From: Candidatus Nitrospira nitrosa
GTDB lineage: Bacteria; Nitrospirota; Nitrospiria; Nitrospirales; Nitrospiraceae
Assembly: GCF_001458735.1 (NCBI RefSeq)
Contig: NZ_CZQA01000011.1
Span: 117,483-181,482, forward strand
Length of the DNA: 64,000 nt
Reading direction: 5' to 3'
Both the position numbers and the translations under genes were made by a program. Shown piece after piece: positions 35,288 through 43,155 of this stretch; within the stretch, counting starts at the first letter, position 1, and each line of letters opens with the position of its first letter. Below the pieces are notes generated by a model. It worked only from the letters and a program-made list of their open reading frames with translations, ran no database searches and had not been told where the DNA came from.

Positions 35288-35518
35288 GTGACTCCTACCA
35301 AATCCCCTCCAACAAGAAATTGGCAGCTGAGTGGCATGATTGCGCGATGGGTGGGAATCATTGCCATTGCCCTCGGCTTCGTCATCGGCATGTACGGTCT
35401 TGATCATCCTGACTCACATTGGTTACAGACTGCATTGGGGTTACTCGTGACTGGGATGGTGGCCCAAGGCTATGCGCTCTACTGCTCGATCAAACGGATG
35501 CAGCAAAGAAACTACTGA
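35288..35518 (+). CDS. Small two-TM membrane protein
   Basis: A 76-aa product starting at GTG with two hydrophobic helices (MIARWVGIIAIALGFVIGMY and LQTALGLLVTGMVAQGYALY) and a basic tail SIKRMQQRNY, an inner-membrane hairpin. No family recognised and no strong ribosome-binding site. It separates HicAB from the two-gene cassette. Confidence 0.45.
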   Translation: MTPTKSPPTRNWQLSGMIARWVGIIAIALGFVIGMYGLDHPDSHWLQTALGLLVTGMVAQGYALYCSIKRMQQRNY

Positions 35519-35620
35519 CCAGCGTAGCTGCATCTATTTCCCTATCAATTTCCATTAACTGACCGGACTGGAGTATTCTTGAGCGTCAACGTCGACGCAT
35601 TTTGTTGTTGTGAGTATGCC

Positions 35621-36358
35621 ATGGGGAAGAAGCGGGTTTCTAATCCTCCGGTACCTACATCAAGCGGTGGGGCTAGGCTGTCAAGATCTCAACGAGCCTT
35701 GGACAAGAAGCTTTCTGATATTGATGGAAATAGAATTGAGCAAGGGCAAGAGGCTTACGGGCTTTCTCGAATTTATCAAGGCTCCATCTATGTTATGGGA
35801 GACTTGGTGAATGTGGATCGTTTCGCTCATGCCGCTCATGGTTTCCGAGAATTAATGGAGAAGTTGGCACGTAGTGTTCCTTCAGCTCAAGTGCCGAGTT
35901 CAAAAGGAAGCCCACCCACGTTGAACGCAATGGTTAAGGACATAGGTAAAGCATGGGGGAAAGCAAAGAGGAACACCAAGAATCTAAATGGTGGGAAATG
36001 GGAGGGAGTAATTGATCCCCACATCGCAAAGTTTCTTGGATCCTTAGAGCATTTTTTTAATGCCGCAAACACTTTTAAGCCCCCCAAAGCTCATCAGGGA
36101 GAGAATTTGCTGAAGTACACAGATTTTCAATGGTACCCTCTTCCGGAACAGATTGAGCGGATCCGTATTCAAGAGTGGAGAGCCTATGATGAATACTTCC
36201 AGAGAATTGCCCATCACGGATCTCTAGCTAGTGAAGATGAGTTCGCAAGATATGTAAGAAGCTTTGAAGAATTCCTATTGGCCCGTTTAATCCCCAAGAC
36301 TAGTCGTTCAAAGAGGACATTACTTGCGATAATTAAAGAAGGCGAAGGAAATGTCTAG
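35621..36358 (+). CDS. Unknown protein A of the two-gene cassette, 245 aa
   Basis: Not recognised. From ATG 35621 (MGKKRVSNPPVP) the product has a basic, Ser/Pro-rich N terminus, then a helical body (VDRFAHAAHGFRELMEKLAR, FLGSLEHFFNAANTF) and a C-terminal helical segment IRIQEWRAYDEYFQRIAHHG followed by EFARYVRSFEEFLLARLIPK. The RIAHHG segment recalls, but does not match, the Rx4-6H signature of HEPN nucleases. There is no Walker motif, TM or signal peptide. Base composition is clearly lower in GC than flanking genes (about 40% in one 60-nt sample). The 3' end overlaps gene B by 8 nt, so the pair is coupled. A TTG at 35579 could add 14 residues. Confidence 0.75.
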   Translation: MGKKRVSNPPVPTSSGGARLSRSQRALDKKLSDIDGNRIEQGQEAYGLSRIYQGSIYVMGDLVNVDRFAHAAHGFRELMEKLARSVPSAQVPSSKGSPPTLNAMVKDIGKAWGKAKRNTKNLNGGKWEGVIDPHIAKFLGSLEHFFNAANTFKPPKAHQGENLLKYTDFQWYPLPEQIERIRIQEWRAYDEYFQRIAHHGSLASEDEFARYVRSFEEFLLARLIPKTSRSKRTLLAIIKEGEGNV

Positions 36359-39260
36359 CCGTGAACTCGTCAAGAAGGCGCTTCAGGCTATAGAGCGGCC
36401 AGTAGACTTTGAATTCTTCTTTAGTGAATTGAAGTCGCCAGATTGGCTGGAACCTCTCGCCGCAGAGGGCGTGTTTGACAAGCCGTATCCTCCAGTTGAG
36501 GAGAAAGAATGGATCAGTTTTCCCATGTGGCCCCCCTCAAGGTATCTGGTACGGATGGCTGAGAAAGCGCCGGATCTTGTTGCACAACTTGCACTACGAA
36601 TCCCAGAAACTGCTAATGTCAGAATCCACGAAGACCTTACTGATGCTTCCCTTGCGATGCCCCCAGATATTGCTCAAAGAATAGTTCCCAAGGCGATAGG
36701 GTGGGCTAAGTCCAAGTATCAGCTTCGACTCGCAGACAGGCTCGGAAAATTGATCAGTCATCTCGCTCATGGGGGACAAATTGAGAAGGCGTTAGACCTA
36801 GCGACGGCATTGTTAGAGCTGCACAAAGAGCAGAAAGAGCCGATAGAAGGCTTTGAAGGTGAAAAGCTCTCATATCCACCCGAACCAAAATCAGTTCTTT
36901 CTGATTGGAACTATGAGCGTATTTTAAAGGAGCATATCCCCGATCTGGTTTCAGCAGAGGGATTGAAGGCGCTCGATTTACTTTGTGATCTGCTTGAGCA
37001 GGCCATTGTTTTCTCGGGTGGGGACGCAGACACAGAGTCAGAAGACTATTCATATATTTGGAGAACTGCAATCGAAAGTCACAGCCAGAACGAAGGGCGG
37101 GATTTAAGAGGAAGTCTGGTGTCGGCTGTACGCGATGCAAGCGAAGCAATCACCGCTGCTAACCCAATGCTCGTCCGAGAGGTTGTCCGCTGTGTGCGTT
37201 ACAACTCGCATAATGCGACCCCTCGCAAATGGAAAGTGTTCGACAGGATCGCGCTCCACATCATAAGGGAACGTCCGGACGCGGTAAGCGACCTTATTCG
37301 GGGAGAACTGTTGAAGCCTACAAATTTTGACGATACAGGTATCTCGCATGAGTATCGCCTCCTTTTAAAAAAAATGTTTGGAGTACTGGACTTGTCAGAT
37401 CAGCAGATCATTCTAGGTTGGATTGAGGCTGGGCCTCCTGACGTGGATGGATGGGTACAGCGTGTCACGGAAGCAACTGGCGAGGCCCCGAGCGTAGAAG
37501 ACACGGAAAAGTATAAGAGGGCCTGGCAACTTAAGAGGTTGGCCGTCTTTAGTGAGTCGCTTTCTGAGCCGTGGGTAGGTCGATACCGCGCTCTAGTGGA
37601 GGAATTTGGTCCACCCGAATATCCAGAATTCTCTTTCTATTCGATCGGCGTTACGAGAGGACCCATGAGTCCCAAGAGGGCAACTGACCTGTCGCAGATG
37701 CAAGAAGATGAACTTTGCCGATTCTTAACGGATTGGAAGCCAGGAGAAGAAGTGCTCGGCATTGTGCCGTCCCGAGAAGGATTGGGGCGAGAGATCAGTC
37801 AAATGGTGGCGAACGATCCTGCAAAGTATGCTCCGCTTGCACCGTCGTTCGAAGGACTTGACCCCACCTACGTCCGGTCATTCCTGCAAGGGTTTCGAGA
37901 TGCGATTGGGCAAAAGAAGCCGTTTGCATGGGCCCCGGTAATCGACTTGTCATATTGGGTAGTAACTCAGGCAAGAGAAATTGCTGGTCGCAAAGTTGAC
38001 AAGTGGGGGACGGATCCGGATTGGAGTTGGGCACGTAAGACTGTGGCAGGTTTGCTCTCGTCAGGCTTTTTGGAAGGTGGTGGTTCTATCCCATGGCATT
38101 TGCGAGAACGGGCGTGGGCAGCTCTCATCCCCGTTACCAATGATCCACACCCTGAACCTGAGGACGAAGTCGAAAGAATAGGGCTCAGCGCCGACCCGTC
38201 ACATGTTGCGATCAACAGCGTTCGAGGGGAAGCTATCGAGGCCGTAGTTCGCTATGCCTGCTGGGTCAAGCGAAATCTATCTAACGAAGGCAAGAAGAGA
38301 TTAGCTGGGCAGGGGCTAAAGTCGATGCCAGAAGTTCGCGATGTGCTGGATGCACATTTAGAACCAACAAGAGATCCCTCACTGGCGATTCGATCTGTAT
38401 ATGGTCTTTGGTTCCCCACACTTCATTGGTTAGATGACAAGTGGGCAATTCAAAATGTTAGGAAGATCTTTCCCGAGACGACCGGGTTGCGCAAGTACAA
38501 AGACGCTGCATGGGACGCCTACATCATTTTCTCAACGCCATACCTAAACATGTTGGATGTCCTGCGTGCACAATACTCAAGAGCTGTCGCAGAACTTAAC
38601 AGTTCATTAACCATTGAGCATGGGGTAGGAGATCCCAAAGAGAAATTGGCCGAGCATTTGATGACCTTCCATTGGCACGGCAAACTGCCTTACCGAGGGA
38701 CATCGGGGATTCTAGGAAAATTCTTCTCAATCGCTACCGATAAGCTCCGCGGGCACGCGCTTGAGGTCCTGGGGCGATGGATTCATTCCTCAGGAAAAGT
38801 ATCTCCTGCGGTTATTGAACGACTCCGTAAGCTTTGGGAAGGGCAGGTTGCAAAGGCTAAGGACGATCCGGCTCAGAACATAAGAACCTTGACAGCATAT
38901 GGATGGTGGTTTGCATCGGGTAAATTCCCACAGAAATGGTCAATGGCCCAGCTGACGATAGTTCTTCGACTGGCTAAGACGATAGATGTGGACTATTTGG
39001 TCCTCGAGCGTCTCCTCGTTGTTAGTCGTATTATGCCTCTGGAGGTCATACGCTGTCTTCGTTTGTTCTGCGAGGCTTCAGAGCAACAGTGGGAGATCTC
39101 AAGTCGGCTTGATGCAATCAAGAAGATTCTTTCCCCCATGTTGAAAGGTAAGAGAAGTGCAGTGAAGGAAGAGGCCATTGATCTCGCTGAATTTCTTACA
39201 GCGAAGGGATTTCGATACTTTGACGACCTGCTTGATGATGCATATCAGGCCGCTACCTAA
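36351..39260 (+). CDS. Unknown protein B of the two-gene cassette, 969-aa helical-repeat (solenoid) protein
   Basis: Not recognised by name. The protein is almost entirely helical with irregular ~35-45-residue units, as in HEAT/ARM-like solenoids. The N terminus has FFSELKSPDWLEPLAAEGVF then FPMWPPSRYLVRMAEKAPD, and the C-terminal third has RGHALEVLGRWIHSSGKVSP, ERLRKLWEGQVAKA, AYGWWFASGKFPQKWSMAQL and a final LAEFLTAKGFRYFDDLL. From memory, similar units form the sensor half of large anti-phage SIR2- and STAND-type proteins, but here no SIR2, P-loop, TIR, nuclease or protease domain precedes them. It starts 8 nt inside gene A, lies in lower-GC DNA next to HicAB, and meets a minus-strand small gene tail to tail. 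Confidence 0.8.
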   Translation: MSSRELVKKALQAIERPVDFEFFFSELKSPDWLEPLAAEGVFDKPYPPVEEKEWISFPMWPPSRYLVRMAEKAPDLVAQLALRIPETANVRIHEDLTDASLAMPPDIAQRIVPKAIGWAKSKYQLRLADRLGKLISHLAHGGQIEKALDLATALLELHKEQKEPIEGFEGEKLSYPPEPKSVLSDWNYERILKEHIPDLVSAEGLKALDLLCDLLEQAIVFSGGDADTESEDYSYIWRTAIESHSQNEGRDLRGSLVSAVRDASEAITAANPMLVREVVRCVRYNSHNATPRKWKVFDRIALHIIRERPDAVSDLIRGELLKPTNFDDTGISHEYRLLLKKMFGVLDLSDQQIILGWIEAGPPDVDGWVQRVTEATGEAPSVEDTEKYKRAWQLKRLAVFSESLSEPWVGRYRALVEEFGPPEYPEFSFYSIGVTRGPMSPKRATDLSQMQEDELCRFLTDWKPGEEVLGIVPSREGLGREISQMVANDPAKYAPLAPSFEGLDPTYVRSFLQGFRDAIGQKKPFAWAPVIDLSYWVVTQAREIAGRKVDKWGTDPDWSWARKTVAGLLSSGFLEGGGSIPWHLRERAWAALIPVTNDPHPEPEDEVERIGLSADPSHVAINSVRGEAIEAVVRYACWVKRNLSNEGKKRLAGQGLKSMPEVRDVLDAHLEPTRDPSLAIRSVYGLWFPTLHWLDDKWAIQNVRKIFPETTGLRKYKDAAWDAYIIFSTPYLNMLDVLRAQYSRAVAELNSSLTIEHGVGDPKEKLAEHLMTFHWHGKLPYRGTSGILGKFFSIATDKLRGHALEVLGRWIHSSGKVSPAVIERLRKLWEGQVAKAKDDPAQNIRTLTAYGWWFASGKFPQKWSMAQLTIVLRLAKTIDVDYLVLERLLVVSRIMPLEVIRCLRLFCEASEQQWEISSRLDAIKKILSPMLKGKRSAVKEEAIDLAEFLTAKGFRYFDDLLDDAYQAAT

Positions 39261-39421
39261 TGCGGCTTAAATTGGTGCCTCCTGTATAGTTGATTTTCCC
39301 ACAGATATATCGGCGTGCCATACATCTTGGCGGTTTTTCGAGCCGCTTTGGCCGCTCGGCGGAGTGCACGTCCGACGTTCTGAACGAATCGCGTATTTTC
39401 CGTCTGTTGCTTGGTCTTCAT
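39257..39421 (-). CDS. Small basic protein with altered C terminus
   Basis: A 54-aa product (MKTKQQTENTRFVQNVGRAL, then RRAAKAARKTAKMYGTPIYL). The Arg/Lys-rich helix followed by GTPIYLWEN resembles a widespread family of tiny proteins ending WENGKVVxxxP; here the tail reads WENQLYRRHQFKPH instead. GAGGTG precedes the ATG at 39421. Its stop overlaps the stop of the 969-aa gene, so the changed tail may mark the right boundary of the inserted cassette. Confidence 0.5.
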   Translation of the reverse strand: MKTKQQTENTRFVQNVGRALRRAAKAARKTAKMYGTPIYLWENQLYRRHQFKPH

Positions 39422-39474
39422 GTGGCTCACCTCATCAGCTGTGGGCAAGTCTAGTCAACCGCCCACTGTCCCAA

Positions 39475-40467
39475 TCAGCTGGCGACGGGCTGCTGATAAT
39501 CCACTTCAATGGTGAAGCCCAGATCTTCGATCATGCCCCAGACTTCGGGAGCCGGCGCACCAGGCGTCGTCAAATAACCGTTTACGAAGACGGAGTCGGC
39601 CGGATAGAGGGCCAATGGTTGGAGAGATCGAAGATTATGTTCGCGACCCCCAGCGATGCGGATTTCAGTCCGAGGATGCAAGAATCGGAACAGACAGAGC
39701 ACTTTCAAACAGCGTTGAGGCGTGAGGTTCTCGGCCTGTTCGAATGGGGTACCGGAGACTGGGGTGAGCATGTTCAAGGGAATGGAGTCCGGCTTGACAT
39801 CTTGCAGGGCCGTGGCCAGCTCAATCAGATCCTCGTCTGACTCACCCATACCAACGATGCCCCCGGAGCAAATTTCTAATCCCGCTGCGCGTGCGTTCTT
39901 GATCGTTGCCATCCGGTCTTGAAAGGTGTGCGTGGTGCAGATCGATGCGTGAAAGGCTTCGCTGGTGTTCAGGTTGTGATTCACCCGGTCGACACCGGCG
40001 GCTTTGAGGCGCTTGGCCTGGGATTCGCTCATCAAGCCGAGTGAACAGCAGATTTGAATCGGAACCTCCTGCTTGATGGAACGGACCGCTCCGGCGATTT
40101 CGTCGATCTCTCGATCCAATGGGCTCCGTCCGCTGATGACGATGCAGTAGCGCTGAGCCTTGGAGGCGGCGGCTTGTCGCGCACCTTCCATCATCTGTTT
40201 CTGCGGAAGCAGGTTATACCGTTCGATCGGCGCCGTCGAAATGGACGACTGTGAACAGTAGTGGCAATCTTCCTGGCAGGCTCCACTCTTGGCGTTCTGC
40301 AGCATCTGGAGGCGAACCGTTCGGCCGAAGTACTTGGATCGCACCTGAAAGGCTGCATGCAGCAAGGCAAGCAGGTCGTCGTTTGTGGTATTCAACACGG
40401 AGTGACATTCTTCTTTGGTCAGAGATTCGTCATGGAGCGCTTTGTCCGCCAACGTCATGTAGGTCAT
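39475..40467 (-). CDS. bioB: Biotin synthase BioB
   Basis: A 330-aa radical-SAM enzyme converting dethiobiotin to biotin. The 4Fe-4S cluster motif is CQEDCHYCSQS (C-x3-C-x2-C); other landmarks are GACQEDCHYC context, YNHNLNTSEA-type segment (here VNHNLNTSEAF), GGIVGMGESDEDLIELA, and FVNGYLTTPGAP near the C terminus. No other bio genes are adjacent. Confidence 0.96.
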   Translation of the reverse strand: MTYMTLADKALHDESLTKEECHSVLNTTNDDLLALLHAAFQVRSKYFGRTVRLQMLQNAKSGACQEDCHYCSQSSISTAPIERYNLLPQKQMMEGARQAAASKAQRYCIVISGRSPLDREIDEIAGAVRSIKQEVPIQICCSLGLMSESQAKRLKAAGVDRVNHNLNTSEAFHASICTTHTFQDRMATIKNARAAGLEICSGGIVGMGESDEDLIELATALQDVKPDSIPLNMLTPVSGTPFEQAENLTPQRCLKVLCLFRFLHPRTEIRIAGGREHNLRSLQPLALYPADSVFVNGYLTTPGAPAPEVWGMIEDLGFTIEVDYQQPVAS

Positions 40468-40584
40468 AGGTTCCTCAATAAATGATACGACAGATGATCT
40501 GTTGAGATTACAGTCTGTTCACTGACAGGGGCAAGGAATTACAGCCTTGTCCGTTCAAGTATGCAGCAGGTGCCGGCGGGAAAG

Positions 40585-41985
40585 CTACACGGTTTCAAAT
40601 GGAGAAGCAATGCCTTGGTAGGGCACAGACGGGCTTGGGGACGGGTCCTTCTCTGGGTTGGTGGAGACCTGACTGGTTTCGATCCAGGGGAGGGCCGTGA
40701 GCGTATTCCACCTGGCACAGCGGCGGCACCGGCCTGTCCAGTCGACGGATTCTTGTTGGCATTGGGTACAGATATACGGTACCACCACACGTTTCTTGAA
40801 ACTCAGCGCTTTCTTGAGCGAGGTAATCGCCTCTTCGAACTGTTGTTTTCGGAGGTACAGATTGGCCATGATCTTGTGGTAGTCCAACAGATGATCTTGC
40901 GGACCTTCAATCGTTGAAAGGAGGTCAAACGCTTCATCCACCATTTCGAGTCGGTAATAGAGTTTACCCAGGTAGAACTGGAGCACGGGATTCTGCGGGT
41001 CTTGCTGCAGCGCGTCCTGATAGATCCTGATGATTTCGCTGGGTTCGCCTTGATCCAGGAACAGCTCCTCCAGCCGATGGAGAATGATGACGCTCCTGGT
41101 ACGTGTGTAGACCTTTTTCAGAATCTCGACGGCGTCTTTTGTTTTTCCCTCATGAATCAGAATTTCCCCGATGCCGATATAGGCAGGGAGGAAGGCACGG
41201 TCTTTCTTAATGGCGCCGCGGAAGTATCGTCGGGCCTTGTCGGGATGGCCGCGTTCGAGCAGCTGGCGTCCCACCTCATACATGCACCCCAGGAGCAGTG
41301 CGGCCTCAGTCTGTTTTTCCGGGGCGGGGAGGTTGGCTTTGAGCAGACGGTGCTGGATTTCCAGCGCCTCATTCCATCGCTCCAGGCGGATGTTGAGGTC
41401 TCGTTTTCTGATCAAGGCCGTGAGGTTATCAGGTTCGATCTTGAGGATTTGCTGCAGGGCCTGCAGGGCTTCTTCATACCGCTTGGCTCCTTCAAGATCC
41501 TTCCCCAACTCCAGTAATACTTCGATGTTCCGATCGTCCACCCGCTGCGCATGTTGGTGGAGTCGGATGGCCTCGGAAAAGTTCTGTTCCGAGCGATAGA
41601 TGTTTCCCAGCCAGAGCAGTGAATCGACTCTGGTCGGATCAATTGCAAGAGCTTTTTCCAACAGGGTAATGGCTTCCGAGGTACGTTTCGACATAAACGC
41701 ATGGGTGCCGTCTCGGTGAAGCGTATCGACCTTTTCTTTGCGGCGTACGAGACGTTGACTGCGCCAATTGAGGATGAGGTGGGCGGTCTGTTGCAAACCG
41801 ACGACGAATGTTGCGAGGACGGCTCCGCCGGCCATCGAGATGAGTATCAATGTGACGGGGCTGAGATCGAAGGCCACTCCGGGACTGGTATGGATGATGA
41901 CCGTCCCTGGATTGAGCTCGCGGAAGTAGCTATACACAAACACGCCGGCACTGATGAGAAAAATGGTGATCAGCAGTTTGAACAT
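40585..41985 (-). CDS. lapB: LapB-like LPS assembly protein with LapA-like N terminus
   Basis: A 466-aa protein. The first ~75 residues hold two TM helices (LLITIFLISAGVFVYSYFRE and LILISMAGGAVLATFVVGLQ), the layout of LapA (DUF1049). Then come about nine TPR units (SEAITLLEKALAIDPTRVDS, YEEALQALQQILKIEPDN) and a C-terminal rubredoxin-like metal knuckle, YICTQCQQESVDWTGRCRRC. In E. coli LapA and LapB are separate and control LpxC turnover. Here they appear fused, with a Ser/Pro-rich tail after the zinc site. It lies 15 nt downstream of rsfS on the same strand. Confidence 0.85.
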   Translation of the reverse strand: MFKLLITIFLISAGVFVYSYFRELNPGTVIIHTSPGVAFDLSPVTLILISMAGGAVLATFVVGLQQTAHLILNWRSQRLVRRKEKVDTLHRDGTHAFMSKRTSEAITLLEKALAIDPTRVDSLLWLGNIYRSEQNFSEAIRLHQHAQRVDDRNIEVLLELGKDLEGAKRYEEALQALQQILKIEPDNLTALIRKRDLNIRLERWNEALEIQHRLLKANLPAPEKQTEAALLLGCMYEVGRQLLERGHPDKARRYFRGAIKKDRAFLPAYIGIGEILIHEGKTKDAVEILKKVYTRTRSVIILHRLEELFLDQGEPSEIIRIYQDALQQDPQNPVLQFYLGKLYYRLEMVDEAFDLLSTIEGPQDHLLDYHKIMANLYLRKQQFEEAITSLKKALSFKKRVVVPYICTQCQQESVDWTGRCRRCARWNTLTALPWIETSQVSTNPEKDPSPSPSVPYQGIASPFETV

Positions 41986-42000
41986 CGCTTAAACCATCTT

Positions 42001-42408
42001 CTACGAACGTGCCTTCCGGGTCAGCCGCTCCTTTGTCTCTGGAGTCGGTGCCGAGGCCTTGTCTGAAATAGGAATGTGCCGTGCGTCACTCCACAGACGC
42101 TCAAGCGCGTAATGCGAGCGGGCGTCCTGTCGAAACACATGGGCTACGACATCGCCAAAATCGATAAGAACCCACTGCCCTGAAGTTGTCCCTTCAAGAC
42201 TCAGTGGCCGTTGGTTCAGACGAGACAGCGCGTCGACGATCGAATCAGCCACTGCGCACGTCTGCCGATCGGATTCGGCAGAACCCAGGACCAGATAGTC
42301 AGCGATTGAAGTCAGCGGGGCGACATGGAGGACTTGAACATCAAGGGCCTTCTTGTCGAGCATCGCGTTGGCGACGGCGAGGGCTGTGGCCTTAGATGTG
42401 CGTGCGAT
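42001..42408 (-). CDS. rsfS: Ribosomal silencing factor RsfS (atypical start)
   Basis: The product (about 135 aa) matches RsfS: LDKKALDVQVLHVAPLTSIA, DYLVLGSAESDRQTCAVADS, WVLIDFGDVVAHVF and YALERLWSDA. RsfS binds uL14 and blocks 50S joining in starvation. The family's first helix (IARTSKATALAVANA) must be included, yet no ATG/GTG/TTG/CTG precedes it in frame; an AGGAGG at 42420-42415 stands exactly 6 nt before ATC at 42408, which I use. ATG at 42363 would remove the helix and has no ribosome-binding site. It overlaps the nadD 3' end by 17 nt. Confidence 0.85.
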   Translation of the reverse strand: MARTSKATALAVANAMLDKKALDVQVLHVAPLTSIADYLVLGSAESDRQTCAVADSIVDALSRLNQRPLSLEGTTSGQWVLIDFGDVVAHVFRQDARSHYALERLWSDARHIPISDKASAPTPETKERLTRKARS

Positions 42409-43132
42409 TACGGTCCTCCTGATAAAGGCTATGCTGAAGTATATAAGATTCCACCGGGGGGGGCAACATATTTGCCAGCGGGAGGCCGCATTGTACCCTT
42501 CTCCTGATCTCCGACGCCGAGATGAGACAGGGGGAAAGAGGTACACAGGTGAGACCGGATGACTCAGGGACGGCGATCTCCACCTGGTCCAAGGTACCGA
42601 GATCCAGTTGCCGAAGGGCTTGTGCATCCAGGTTGGACAGTAGGGGCATCTTGCTGAGGGATTGGAATGACTGTCCTGGGCGGGTGACGACCACAAAATG
42701 GCAGAGCCGCAGAAGTTGTTCAGGGGCTCTCCAGGTGGAGAATTCGAGAAAGGCATCTAAGCCAATGATAAAGAACAGGTTCCATGATGGACCATACTGG
42801 GATTGGACTTCACGGATGGTATCGATCGAGTACGACTTCCCAACCCGATTGATCTCGATTGCCGATACCTCGAAAAATGGGGTTTCAGCGATGGCAAGTT
42901 CGACCATTTTGAGGCGAGTCCCTGCGGGGGCTAGTGATCCGCTCTGCTTGTGGGGCGGGTCACCGGTTGGAATAAAGAGAACTCGAGTGAGTTGCAAGCG
43001 TTCAAATACCTGATGGGCGATAGTAAGGTGGCCGTTGTGAATAGGGTTAAAGCTGCCACCGAGAAGGCCGAGGCGTTGCGGACGGGAGGATTGAGTCTCG
43101 AGGGAGGAGTGCTGAGGATTTGAAACATTCAT
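42392..43132 (-). CDS. nadD: Nicotinate-nucleotide adenylyltransferase NadD
   Basis: A 246-aa nucleotidyltransferase of NAD synthesis: LGLLGGSFNPIHNGHLTIAH with the HxGH motif, FIPTGDPPHK, and the ISASEIRRRV end motif (ISSTxIR class). It condenses nicotinate mononucleotide with ATP. ATG 43132 (MNVSNPQ) is preferred to 43156, which collides with the proB stop. It overlaps rsfS, an arrangement common in bacteria. Confidence 0.93.
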   Translation of the reverse strand: MNVSNPQHSSLETQSSRPQRLGLLGGSFNPIHNGHLTIAHQVFERLQLTRVLFIPTGDPPHKQSGSLAPAGTRLKMVELAIAETPFFEVSAIEINRVGKSYSIDTIREVQSQYGPSWNLFFIIGLDAFLEFSTWRAPEQLLRLCHFVVVTRPGQSFQSLSKMPLLSNLDAQALRQLDLGTLDQVEIAVPESSGLTCVPLSPCLISASEIRRRVQCGLPLANMLPPPVESYILQHSLYQEDRNRTHI

Positions 43133-43155
43133 AACTCGGGACCGCGGCCTCAGCA

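Noticed and set aside
36120-36345. HEPN RNase motif in the 245-aa cassette protein
   Set aside because: RIAHHG has only two residues between Arg and the first His; HEPN needs four to six, so I do not assign the domain.
42409-42756. N-terminal extension of the rsfS frame to ATG 42756
   Set aside because: It is the shifted frame of nadD coding sequence; the composition is not protein-like and the family has no such domain.
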